34,722 bases of DNA from a bacterium (lineage in GTDB: Bacteria; SZUA-79; Acidulodesulfobacterales; Acidulodesulfobacteraceae). The stretch is taken from NCBI GenBank assembly GCA_021811805.1, contig JAKAQA010000004.1:1-34722 (forward strand), given 5' to 3'. A program made the position numbers and the translations under genes. Below are positions 18,284-27,825 of this stretch, piece by piece (position 1 is the stretch's first letter; the number at the start of each line of letters is the position of its first letter). The notes below the pieces were generated by a model. That model saw only the letters and a list, made by a program, of their open reading frames with translations, ran no database searches and was not told the origin of the DNA.

Positions 18284-19948
18284 ATGCTAAAATTAAAAGT
18301 TACACCCCTCGGGGGCTTGGGCGAAATCGGCCTCAATATGATGGTTTACGAGACCGAAAAAGACATTATCATAGTCGATTCCGGAATTATGTTTCCCGAG
18401 GACTATATGTTGGGGATAGATATGGTTATTCCCGACATAAGATATTTATACGACCCCGAAAAAAAGAAAAAGATTAAAGGCATTGTTATTACCCACGGGC
18501 ATGAAGACCATATAGGCGCCATACCTTATGTTTTAAGAGAGTTTAATATTCCGATATTCGGCACTCCGTTTACCCTTGGAATAATCGAAGAAAAATTAAA
18601 AGAACACGACCTGCCTTTTAAGGTGTCGCTTTTTACCGTTAAAACCGGCAGCTCTATAACCCTGGGCGATTTTGAAATCGAATTTATAAGAGTAGCCCAC
18701 TCGATAATCGACGGAGCAAGCCTTGCCATAAAAACGCCCGTCGGAACAATAATACATACCGGAGATTTTAAACTCGACCAGACCCTCGAAAAAAATGCCG
18801 TAACCGATATAAACAGGCTTGCCCATTACGGAGACAACGGAGTTTTAGCTTTATTTTCCGATTCTACCAATATAGAAAAAGAAGGATTTACGATATCGGA
18901 AAACGACATAAAAAAGACCTTCAGAAATATTTTCAGGGATAATAACGCAAGAATTATAGTGGCTTTATTTGCTTCGAATATACACAGGATTTCGGAACTT
19001 CTTTCGCTTGCCGCCGAATTTAATAAAAAGGTTATATTCAGCGGAAGAAGCCTTATGACATATACTAAAGTAGCAAGAAAATTAGGATATTTGAAAATTC
19101 CTGAGGATATTTTAATAGACGAGGAAACGATAGGCTATTATAAACCGGAAGAGCTTTTAATACTGACTACAGGTACTCAGGGCGAAACGATGTCCGCGCT
19201 TTCCAGAATTTCGGTTGACGACCACAAATATATAAAAATCAAGCCCAACGACCTCGTCTTAATGTCCTCGAAATTTATCCCTGGAAACGAGAAAGCCATA
19301 TCGAAAATAATAAATAATCTTTATAAAAGAGGGGCCGAAGTTTATTACGAAAATATATCCGAAATACACGTATCGGGACATGCAAGCAAAGAAGAGCTTA
19401 AATTTATGATAAATATAGTTAAACCTAAATATTTTATTCCGGTTCACGGAGAATTAAAACATTTATACCAGCATAAAAAACTTGCCGTTAATTCGGGAAT
19501 TCCGTCGGCAAACGTTTTTGTCCTAGAAAACGGGAACAGTCTTGAATTTAGCGGAGAATCCGAATGCGTCAGGGGCGCAGACGCTTATGCCGGCAGAATA
19601 TTCGTAGACGGGAAGGGAATAGGCGACGTCGGCGCTCATACCCTTAAAGAACGCGCCCACCTTTCCGAAAACGGAATGATTATAGTCCAGCTTGTCGTGG
19701 ATTCCAAGACGTCGGGCATAATTTCAGGCCCGGATATAGTTTCTAAGGGGTTCGTCTTCGAGGATTATTTTAAGGAATTAAACGGCGTTCTGTATAAATT
19801 AGTTATGAACGTCATAGAAGAAAATCAAAAACACGAAAACATAGATTGGGTAAAAGTTAAAGACGATATAAGAAAGGCTTTAAAGAAATATTTAAATAAG
19901 ACTATAGACAGGCATCCCTTTATTTTCCCGATGATTACCGAAATTTAA
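18284..19948 (+). CDS. rnj: Ribonuclease J
   Basis: GGLGEIGLNMMVYE, THGHEDHIGAIPY metallo-beta-lactamase motif, HVSGHASKEELK beta-CASP region, C-terminal domain. Confidence 0.93.
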   Translation: MLKLKVTPLGGLGEIGLNMMVYETEKDIIIVDSGIMFPEDYMLGIDMVIPDIRYLYDPEKKKKIKGIVITHGHEDHIGAIPYVLREFNIPIFGTPFTLGIIEEKLKEHDLPFKVSLFTVKTGSSITLGDFEIEFIRVAHSIIDGASLAIKTPVGTIIHTGDFKLDQTLEKNAVTDINRLAHYGDNGVLALFSDSTNIEKEGFTISENDIKKTFRNIFRDNNARIIVALFASNIHRISELLSLAAEFNKKVIFSGRSLMTYTKVARKLGYLKIPEDILIDEETIGYYKPEELLILTTGTQGETMSALSRISVDDHKYIKIKPNDLVLMSSKFIPGNEKAISKIINNLYKRGAEVYYENISEIHVSGHASKEELKFMINIVKPKYFIPVHGELKHLYQHKKLAVNSGIPSANVFVLENGNSLEFSGESECVRGADAYAGRIFVDGKGIGDVGAHTLKERAHLSENGMIIVQLVVDSKTSGIISGPDIVSKGFVFEDYFKELNGVLYKLVMNVIEENQKHENIDWVKVKDDIRKALKKYLNKTIDRHPFIFPMITEI

Positions 19949-20069
19949 TTTATAGCGTAAAAATAATTTTTTGTTTTTATTATGATATACTTTATTTAAC
20001 GTTGATAATTATTAAAGATAATTATCAAATATACCGTTTAATTAATAAAAGGTAACGGAGGTGATTAAA

Positions 20070-20138
20070 ATGGCATGCGCTTCTAAAAAATCCGCTTCGA
20101 CGTCTAAAAGCAAACCTGCAAAAGCAAAAAGCAAATAA
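20070..20138 (+). CDS. 22-aa lysine/serine/alanine-rich microprotein candidate (MACASKKSASTSKSKPAKAKSK)
   Basis: Near-perfect Shine-Dalgarno GGAGGTGATT just upstream of ATG; short ORF ends before a strong terminator; absent from the supplied ORF list. Confidence 0.6.
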   Translation: MACASKKSASTSKSKPAKAKSK

Positions 20139-20165
20139 GGAAAGGTTGCGCTTTTTAGATTATCT

Positions 20166-20208
20166 ATCGGCAAAACGCTTTTATTAAAATTTAAAGCGTT
20201 TTGCCGAT
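20166..20208. terminator. Strong bidirectional terminator hairpin
   Basis: ATCGGCAAAACGCTTT / AAAGCGTTTTGCCGAT perfect 16-bp stem with 11-nt loop, followed by T-rich sequence. Confidence 0.75.
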
Positions 20209-20214
20209 ATTATT

Positions 20215-20478
20215 TTATTCATCGTCGTTGTTTTCATTATTTCCGCCAGTTTCGCCGCCGCCGGTTTTAGACCTGCGTTCTTTCGTTTTTGCGATTCTGT
20301 CGTCGATTCTTTTAACGAAACCGTTGAAAACACCTTCTATAGCAAAGATTAATTCTTTATTTGCATTGCCTAAATGTTCTACCACATCTACGGGAATTCT
20401 GTCGTATATCCCATCCACGATTTTGTGCCTTAATTCCGACCTTTTTTCTCTAAAAGATTTTTCTTCTTTTAAAAGCAT
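20215..20478 (-). CDS. Hypothetical 87-aa protein with Gly/Asn/acidic tail
   Basis: ORF with GGGAGGTC ribosome-binding site upstream; convergent with the 20070 microprotein. Confidence 0.6.
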   Translation of the reverse strand: MLLKEEKSFREKRSELRHKIVDGIYDRIPVDVVEHLGNANKELIFAIEGVFNGFVKRIDDRIAKTKERRSKTGGGETGGNNENNDDE

Positions 20479-20570
20479 CTTGACCTCCCTTACCGAATAT
20501 CTTAGTGTTTATAAATAAATTTAAGTTCCTTTTATTTAATTATAAACCTATTAGCGCTAAAATTCAAATT

Positions 20571-21476
20571 TTAATCGGAGTACTTCTTGCCTATTTCATA
20601 TCCTAATTTTCCCGAAATCGCGTTGCTTGCTTCAACGGTAAGAGGGATAATAACGTTTTTAAGTTTTTCCGGAGTCGTTCTTATTACCGGGGCGGAAACC
20701 GATATGCCTCCGATGATATGGGTGGTGTAATCTCTCAAGGGAGCGCCGATGCATATAATGCCTTCGTCGAGCTCTTCATTGTCTATCGCGTATCCCTGGC
20801 GTTTTACCTTCTCTAATTCTTTAAACAGGCTTTCCTTATCCGTTATGGTATTTTTAGTAAAAGGGGTAAGTTTTTCCGGCAAAAGTCTTTCTACGTTTTC
20901 TTTCGGTTCGAAAGCAATTTGAGATTTTCCTATAGCGGTAGCATAAACGGGAAGCATATTACCTACCCTGGAAGCGACTTTTAAAACCTGTTCTGCTTCT
21001 ACTATATCGAGATAAATTACTTTCTTTTCTCTTATGACTCCGACGTATGCGGATTCTTTTAACTTATCGACCAATTCCTTAAGAACGGGTTTGGCTATGC
21101 TCAACAGCCTTAAATGATGGATAAAAGACTGTCCAAGCTCAAGGCTTTTCAAGCCTAAGCGGTAATTTTCGGTAAACGCGTCCTGCTCGATATATCCCAT
21201 ATATTCCAATGTGGCAAGAAGCCTGAAAATTTTATTTTTATGAAGCTTGAGAATTTTACTGAGTTCGCTTACGCCAAGCTCCGGCTTTTCGCCTTTAAAG
21301 GCTTCTAAAAGGTCGAGAGAATTTAAAACCGTTTTAATAAGGTAATTCGTTTTATCTTTTTTTTTGCCGGCGGGTTCCTTTTTATTTTTAGTCTGCATTT
21401 TTGCACCTTTAATTTTAAAATTATAATTCAATTTCAACTTTAAATTAATTTTACATAAATAAAAAGTAAAATGCAA
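20571..21476 (-). CDS. IclR-family transcriptional regulator
   Basis: N-terminal winged helix (VLNSLDLLEAF...LGVSELSKILKLHKNKIFRLLATLEYMGYIEQD) and IclR effector domain (PVYATAIGKSQIAF, YAIDNEELDEGIICIGAPL). Real start may be the internal Met at MQTKNKK. Confidence 0.9.
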   Translation of the reverse strand: MHFTFYLCKINLKLKLNYNFKIKGAKMQTKNKKEPAGKKKDKTNYLIKTVLNSLDLLEAFKGEKPELGVSELSKILKLHKNKIFRLLATLEYMGYIEQDAFTENYRLGLKSLELGQSFIHHLRLLSIAKPVLKELVDKLKESAYVGVIREKKVIYLDIVEAEQVLKVASRVGNMLPVYATAIGKSQIAFEPKENVERLLPEKLTPFTKNTITDKESLFKELEKVKRQGYAIDNEELDEGIICIGAPLRDYTTHIIGGISVSAPVIRTTPEKLKNVIIPLTVEASNAISGKLGYEIGKKYSD

Positions 21477-21553
21477 TTTTTAAAGATAAAAATTTGGAGT
21501 ATAATTAAATATAAAAACACCGTTTTAATTTTTAAATATCAAAATATTTTAAA

Positions 21554-23056
21554 ATGAATATAAAAACATTAAAATTCAAAATTTTATCGCTTTTTTCCGT
21601 TTCTTACCTGATAATATTTTTAGTTGTACTCGGCTTTCTGATAGTAAGAATTAAATATTTTAATTTCTTTTATTTTTCGCTGTTAAGATATTATGCCCCG
21701 CTCTTTACCATACTAATTATTATCGTTATATCTTTGTTTTCGGTTTATATAATTTTAAAAAGAATTTTTATCCATCCCCTCGAAGATTTATTATTTAATA
21801 TTAAAAAAATAGACGTTAAAAATCCGAATAAAATAGATTTAACCGAAAAATACCGGAAAGCAGGCGATGAATTTTACGAATTTGCGCAGGCGATTACGGT
21901 TTTAAATAATACTATCATTAAAAAGCAGGAAGAAAATAATCTTGTTATCGCCCGTCTCGAGAATTCTAATAAAAAGCTCAACCTCTTGAACGAACTGTCC
22001 TATAAATTATCCATGGTTTTTACGCTTGAATATGCCATAAAAACATTCGCGGAAGGAATTTATTCCATAAAAAAAGACGGCGGAGGCGGGGTGGATTCTC
22101 TGCATATAAACATATTCGATACCGTTAACAGGAAAACGGTTACTTCTTTGATTTACAGCGGAAATGAAAACAAGGCGAACGAAAACAAGACGGTTGAAGT
22201 TCCGGCTTCGGAAAAGTCAGGTAAAATTATCGTGACTACTAACAATATTGATTACGAAGATTATCTGTCGAACTGCAGGCTTTTAATAAACGACTGTAAA
22301 AATAAAAACTGCGGCGGAACGGTCGATAACTGCGAGTTTCGCGGTACGGCCGGGAGTTACAAATGTTTTTGCCTTAAAATCAGCGACGAGGCCGCGGGGA
22401 CCGTTTCGATAGATTCGGAAGATAAAGATTTCTTTACGCAGGAAATGACGGACCTGATAAAGGAGATAATCAATATAGCTTCGCCGGTGTTCGCAAAACT
22501 TATATTGATAGAAACAAACAAAGAGCTTGCGATTACCGATTCTTTGACCGGAATATACAATAGAAGGTTTATGTATGAATTCGCGAAAAGGGAAATCGTC
22601 AGGGCGCACAGGAATTCGGCCGGCCTTTCCTTTGCCGTATTGGATATCGATAAATTCAAAAATATAAACGATAATTACGGCCATCATATCGGAGACGTCA
22701 TGCTGGCGAAATTTACCAGCGATTTGAAAAATGTTTTAATGCGAAAGCAGGATATTATAACAAGGTACGGCGGAGACGAATTCGTTATGATACTGCCGGA
22801 TACGGATAAAGAAAATGCCTTTAATTTAATGGAAAAATTGAGAATTTATATAAAGAACAAAATATATAATTTTGAAGACAATTTAAATTTAAATATTACG
22901 GTATCCATAGGGGTTTCGAGTTTGAGGTCCATGCCGGACGGCAAAAGCATAAAAAATAACGGAGACCCGGACGATATTTTAAACAGTCTTTTGAAGATTG
23001 CGGACGATAATTTATACAGAGCCAAGAACACTGGAAGAAACAAAGTAGAGGGATAA
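21554..23056 (+). CDS. Membrane-anchored GGDEF diguanylate cyclase with GAF-like Cys-containing sensor region
   Basis: Two N-terminal TM segments, TDSLTGIYNRRFMYEF, RYGGDEFVMILPDTD. Confidence 0.9.
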   Translation: MNIKTLKFKILSLFSVSYLIIFLVVLGFLIVRIKYFNFFYFSLLRYYAPLFTILIIIVISLFSVYIILKRIFIHPLEDLLFNIKKIDVKNPNKIDLTEKYRKAGDEFYEFAQAITVLNNTIIKKQEENNLVIARLENSNKKLNLLNELSYKLSMVFTLEYAIKTFAEGIYSIKKDGGGGVDSLHINIFDTVNRKTVTSLIYSGNENKANENKTVEVPASEKSGKIIVTTNNIDYEDYLSNCRLLINDCKNKNCGGTVDNCEFRGTAGSYKCFCLKISDEAAGTVSIDSEDKDFFTQEMTDLIKEIINIASPVFAKLILIETNKELAITDSLTGIYNRRFMYEFAKREIVRAHRNSAGLSFAVLDIDKFKNINDNYGHHIGDVMLAKFTSDLKNVLMRKQDIITRYGGDEFVMILPDTDKENAFNLMEKLRIYIKNKIYNFEDNLNLNITVSIGVSSLRSMPDGKSIKNNGDPDDILNSLLKIADDNLYRAKNTGRNKVEG

Positions 23057-23107
23057 GGTTAAGGTAAAGGGCTAACCGGTTGCATATAGAAAAGGAGAAT
23101 AAATAAA

Positions 23108-24154
23108 ATGAAAGCTATAAGACTTTTTAATAAAGAGGATGAATATACGCAGTGTCTTATTTGCGCCCATAAGTGCAGGATTAAGGACGGCAAATTAGGA
23201 GTATGCAAAACCATTACAAATAAAGGCGGGGTTCTGTACAGTATAAATTACGGAATTTTAGTCGCACAAAGCGTTGACCCTATAGAAAAAAAGCCGCTTT
23301 TTCATTTTATGCCGGGTACTTTTTCATATTCCATCGCTTCGCCCGGGTGTAATTTCAGGTGCTTAGGATGCCAAAACGCCGATATATCGCAAAGTTACCG
23401 GGACGAAAATTACGAGGTTTACCTCGAATATTTTAAGGGATTAAAACAAACGCCGCCGGAAGAAGTCGTAGAAAACGCTTTAAAAGCAAACTGCCGGTCT
23501 ATTTCATATACTTACACCGACCCTGCGGTTTTCTTCGATTACAGCTTGGACGTTATGGAGCTTGCGCACAAGAAAGGCTTAAAAAATGTTTTCGTTACAA
23601 ACGGCTATTATACGGAAGAATCGATAAATGCCGCTAAAGGGCTTTTGGATGCGGCAAACGTCGATATAAAATTTTTTAACGACGCAAGTTATAGAAAAAT
23701 ATGCGGGGGAAGGCTCGAGCCTGTCCTGGAAACGGTAAAGCTGTTTTATAAAAACGGCGTTCATTTAGAACTGACCACCCTTTTAATAGACGAATATAAT
23801 AACAACGACGAAGAAATTAAAAAAATAGCGGATTTTATCGTCTCCGTAGATTCAAACCTGCCGTGGCATATTTCGCGGTTTTTTCCTTTGTATAAGATGC
23901 AGGACGGACATATTACGGCGGAAAAAACCATAGTAAACGCCTATAACATCGGAAAGGAGGCGGGATTGAAATATATTTACGCGGGAAATATCCGGTTGGA
24001 AGGCTATGAAGATACGCGCTGTCCGTCATGCGGGAAACTTTTAATAAAGAGGCAGGGTTATAATATTCTGGAAAATAACGTGATTAAAGGGGCAGGCGGA
24101 GCGGGCGAAGGCATATGCAAGTTCTGCGGATATAAAATTTACGGGGTTTTTTAA
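23108..24154 (+). CDS. amrS: AmmeMemoRadiSam-system radical SAM protein (AmrS-like)
   Basis: SPGCNFRCLGCQNADISQ CxxxCxxC motif, N-terminal CLICAHKCRIKDGKLGVC, C-terminal CPSCGKLLIKRQGY. Confidence 0.87.
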   Translation: MKAIRLFNKEDEYTQCLICAHKCRIKDGKLGVCKTITNKGGVLYSINYGILVAQSVDPIEKKPLFHFMPGTFSYSIASPGCNFRCLGCQNADISQSYRDENYEVYLEYFKGLKQTPPEEVVENALKANCRSISYTYTDPAVFFDYSLDVMELAHKKGLKNVFVTNGYYTEESINAAKGLLDAANVDIKFFNDASYRKICGGRLEPVLETVKLFYKNGVHLELTTLLIDEYNNNDEEIKKIADFIVSVDSNLPWHISRFFPLYKMQDGHITAEKTIVNAYNIGKEAGLKYIYAGNIRLEGYEDTRCPSCGKLLIKRQGYNILENNVIKGAGGAGEGICKFCGYKIYGVF

Positions 24155-24219
24155 AATTTTCTTGAATTGAGGCGCCGCAATATTATATAATCATAAATCA
24201 AGTTATTCATTCCATTCAT

Positions 24220-24293
24220 TGGGGGATCGTCTAGCGGCAGGACCTGGGACTCTGACTCCCATTACGGAGGTTCGAATCCTTCTCCCCCAGCCA
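24220..24293 (+). tRNA. tRNA-Gln (anticodon CTG), CCA encoded
   Basis: Acceptor TGGGGGA/TCCCCCA with G73, anticodon stem TGGGA/TCCCA with loop CTCTGAC, T-loop GTTCGAATC. Confidence 0.93.
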
Positions 24294-24433
24294 TTTAAAG
24301 CTACAGTATTTAAGCCTTTCCAGCTATTTTATTCTTGACTTTAATATGAATTAAAATGTAAAATTATGTATGAAAATGAGGCAAAATGCAAAAATTTTAC
24401 TACTCATTTACTACCCTTAGGGGATTAAAATAA

Positions 24434-25468
24434 ATGGCTTCGATATATCAAAAGAAAGGTAAAAATATCTGGTATTACTGCATTACCCATAACGGTAAAA
24501 AATACCAGGGCAGCACAAAAACCAGCGATAAACAGTCGGCAAAATTAATTGCCGAAGCTAAACAGACCGATATTGCAAGAGAGTATAATAAAATTCCTGT
24601 CCTGAATAAAAACATAGGAAATTTTAGCACACTATGGCAGGGGTATTTAAAACTGCAAGTAAACTCTGACGTCCGAAAAAGAACCGCCGCAAATCATTTC
24701 CTGCCCGTATTCGGCAATAAAGGATTAAATAATATATCTTTGCCAGATATAAAAAATTATCAACTCGAAAGAAAACTTGAAATAATGACCCTGGGAAAAA
24801 ATAAAAGCAAAAGGGAATCGGAAATAAATTTCAGGTCGGTTAATTATGAAATCGCTATTCTGCGGAATTTCTTTAATCATTGCATAGAAAAAAACTATAT
24901 AGATAAGAACCCATGTGCCGGAGTTAAAAAATTAAACGAATTATCCCGCCTTAAGACTTTATCCGACGATGATATTCAAAAACTCATCACCGGAGCTACA
25001 AATAAATTAACAAGGGACTTAATATCATTTCTTATTTATACGGGATGCCGAAAGGGCGAAGCATTAAATCTTAAATGGGAAAATGTCGATTTAATAAATG
25101 ATGTCGTAGCTATTAAAGGAACTAAAACAAAGCATGACCGTTATATACCTGTTTCCAGCCCCCTAAAAAGCCTTTTGAGCGGGGTTGAGAAAGTAGACGA
25201 CTGTTTCTATGTTTTTAATAATGCTGGCAAAAAAATCGTCGATTTTAAACATTCTTTTAAGACAGCTTGCCGGAATGCAGGATTAAAAGATTTGCGTATC
25301 CACGACCTAAGGCACGTTTTTGCAAGTAAAATGGTAATGGGCGGAACAAGTTTATATATTACCGGCGAGCTCCTGGGACATAGGACGACTCAGATGACAA
25401 GGCGGTATAGTCATTTAATGCCAGAAACTTTACGAAAGGCCGTGAATGAGGTATGGGATTATAAATAA
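24434..25468 (+). CDS. Tyrosine recombinase/integrase
   Basis: TGCRKGEALNLKWENV (Arg I), LRIHDLRHVFAS (HxxR), LLGHRTTQMTRRYSHL (H/Y); immediately downstream of tRNA-Gln. Confidence 0.93.
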   Translation: MASIYQKKGKNIWYYCITHNGKKYQGSTKTSDKQSAKLIAEAKQTDIAREYNKIPVLNKNIGNFSTLWQGYLKLQVNSDVRKRTAANHFLPVFGNKGLNNISLPDIKNYQLERKLEIMTLGKNKSKRESEINFRSVNYEIAILRNFFNHCIEKNYIDKNPCAGVKKLNELSRLKTLSDDDIQKLITGATNKLTRDLISFLIYTGCRKGEALNLKWENVDLINDVVAIKGTKTKHDRYIPVSSPLKSLLSGVEKVDDCFYVFNNAGKKIVDFKHSFKTACRNAGLKDLRIHDLRHVFASKMVMGGTSLYITGELLGHRTTQMTRRYSHLMPETLRKAVNEVWDYK

Positions 25469-25838
25469 TCTATCAAATTAATTGCGATACTGCATCTTAA
25501 TTGTTAAATTTCATTAATAAAAAAATGTGGCTGTATCGGGTTTTTATATTAAACGGTTTGCGAAGCGAAGGCGGCAAGCCGCCGAAGCGTAAAGTAAACT
25601 GACGGGCAATAATAAAAGAAAGGCGGGACTTAAGATTTTTCCATAAAGATATTTTCATTGACTTAAAACTAACGGTATTATATAAAAATATAAAGGGATT
25701 AATTGCTAATTTAAGCATTCGCGATCAGAAACAGAATCAGCATTTGATTAAAACGAAATATGTGCGCAGATTAAAGATGATTTAGCTTAAAACATATAGG
25801 ATATTACTATAAAATCTGATTTATAAAAGTAAAATATT

Positions 25839-27338
25839 ATGATATCCGCAATTTTACTTATAGCAAATCTTGTATTATTGTTTATAATCTTGTATTTTGT
25901 CTTGAATCCCAATAAAAAACAAGATGATGACCTAAAAGTCTTTTTAAATAAGATCCCCAGCACGATTGAAAGGATTGAACCTACGCTTAAAGATGAATTC
26001 AAGAGAAATAGAGAAGAAGCTCAAGAACATGCAAGGCATTCAAGAGAGGAGCTTTTTGTGTCTTTTAAAAATTTAAGTGATACAACAATAGCGTCTTTAA
26101 AAAATAATGAAGAAAAAATATCTAATCTTACGGAAACCATTGACAATAAAATAACGACCCTTCAAAATGGACTTTTAAATTCATCTAAGGAAAATAGAAA
26201 AGAATTAAACGATTCGCTAAAAAGCTTTAGTGATAGGTTTTCTGATAATGTCAAGGAGTTTAATGCATTACAGAAAGAAAAATTTAATGAATTAACTAAT
26301 GCAGAAGAAAAACTAAGAAATGAAACAAATAAAAAATTGGACGAGATAAGGCAGTCCGTTGAAAAAAAGCTTGCGTCAATCCAGGAAGACAATACGAAGA
26401 AATTAGAGGAAATGAGGATTACCGTCGACGAGAAATTGCATACAACATTAGAAAAGCGACTCGGAGAATCTTTTAAACTAGTCAGCGAACGTTTAGAGCA
26501 AGTACACAAGGGGTTGGGCGAGATGCAAACATTAGTGGTTGGCGTAGGAGATCTTAAAAAAGTTCTAACCAATATCAAGACTCGTGGAACTTGGGGCGAG
26601 ATTCAGTTGGAAGCCTTACTTGATCAGATTCTAACCCCAGAACAATACGAGAAAAATGTTTTAACTAAACCCAACAGTTCCGCAAGAGTCGAGTTTGCAA
26701 TTCGTTTGCCGGGGCGTGATGATTCGGGTTCGCCTGTTTGGTTGCCGATCGATGCCAAATTTCCGATGGAGGATTATCAGCGTCTTATAGAAGCTCAAGA
26801 ACTAGCGGACATTCCAGCGATTGATGCGGCAGGCAAAGCACTTGAAACTCGCATTAAAAATGAGGCAAAATTGATCCGTGATAAATATATAGAACCTCCT
26901 CATACAACCGATTTTGCTATTTTATATTTGCCTACGGAGGGACTCTATGCGGAGGTATTAAGGCGGCCGGGGTTGTCGGATTACGTGCAACGTGCTTCGA
27001 GAGTCAACATAGCGGGTCCCACAACATTGGCAGCGATGCTAAATAGTCTTCAAATGGGTTTTCAAACACTTGCAATAGAAAAACGCTCATCTGAGGTTTG
27101 GACATTATTAGGTGCCGTCAAAACTGAATTCGGTAAATTCGGGACAGCATTGTCTCATACAAAGAAGAAGTTGCAAGAAGCAACCAATAGTATTGATGAT
27201 ACCGAGAAACGCAACCGCGTGTTAACGCGCAAACTTTCGACTATTGATGCCATGCCGGAAGTAGAGGCTTCTAAGTTATTAGATATACCAAATAATAACG
27301 ATGCAGATACTAAAACGACTGAAAAGGAGGAGGTGTAG
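25839..27338 (+). CDS. rmuC: RmuC-family DNA recombination protein
   Basis: N-terminal TM, long coiled coil, GTWGEIQLEALLDQILTPEQYEKN, LPIDAKFPMEDYQRL. Confidence 0.9.
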   Translation: MISAILLIANLVLLFIILYFVLNPNKKQDDDLKVFLNKIPSTIERIEPTLKDEFKRNREEAQEHARHSREELFVSFKNLSDTTIASLKNNEEKISNLTETIDNKITTLQNGLLNSSKENRKELNDSLKSFSDRFSDNVKEFNALQKEKFNELTNAEEKLRNETNKKLDEIRQSVEKKLASIQEDNTKKLEEMRITVDEKLHTTLEKRLGESFKLVSERLEQVHKGLGEMQTLVVGVGDLKKVLTNIKTRGTWGEIQLEALLDQILTPEQYEKNVLTKPNSSARVEFAIRLPGRDDSGSPVWLPIDAKFPMEDYQRLIEAQELADIPAIDAAGKALETRIKNEAKLIRDKYIEPPHTTDFAILYLPTEGLYAEVLRRPGLSDYVQRASRVNIAGPTTLAAMLNSLQMGFQTLAIEKRSSEVWTLLGAVKTEFGKFGTALSHTKKKLQEATNSIDDTEKRNRVLTRKLSTIDAMPEVEASKLLDIPNNNDADTKTTEKEEV

Positions 27339-27343
27339 TTCAG

Positions 27344-27658
27344 ATGTTTTTAAATATTTTTGAAGAAGCCATTCATGAGAAAAAGCTTGTTAAGGTAACT
27401 TTTTTTGCAAGTAATGACATTGTTCCAAGGGTACGAAAATGTGTGCCATTTGATTATAGCACAAGTAAAAAAGATAAGAATAGAATTCTTAAGTTCCAAA
27501 TTTATGATTTAAGTAGCCCAGATGGACCGCACAATCTCTCTTTAGATCCTGATAGAATCGTTAATATTGAAAAACTTAATGAAACCTTTGAGCCTGCGAA
27601 CTACGTAAATTGGGAACCGGATTGGAGCATAAAAAGAGATTGGGGTATTTATTCATAG
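27344..27658 (+). CDS. Small conserved-looking protein coupled to rmuC
   Basis: 5-nt gap from rmuC, GGAGGAGGTG ribosome-binding site inside the rmuC end; FDYSTSKKDKNRILKFQIYDLSS ... VNWEPDWSIKRDWGIYS. Confidence 0.65.
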   Translation: MFLNIFEEAIHEKKLVKVTFFASNDIVPRVRKCVPFDYSTSKKDKNRILKFQIYDLSSPDGPHNLSLDPDRIVNIEKLNETFEPANYVNWEPDWSIKRDWGIYS

Positions 27659-27704
27659 AAACAGCAATGAATATGAAATAAGGGTAAATCTCTTTACATT
27701 CTCT

Positions 27705-27739
27705 TTTTCGGCGTTGGCGATTCTCGCCAACGCCGAAAA
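27705..27739. other. Perfect 16-bp stem, 3-nt loop hairpin
   Basis: TTTTCGGCGTTGGCGA-ttc-TCGCCAACGCCGAAAA. Confidence 0.8.
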
Positions 27740-27825
27740 TCGGACAAATGAAATAAAATAAGAAGATCCAAATATGTATTTTTAATAGCAACATATTAAA
27801 TAGATAAAAAGAGGCATTTATCATT

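Noticed and set aside
22283-22687. Overlapping antisense ORFs in the GGDEF gene
   Set aside because: Opposite a clear diguanylate cyclase CDS.
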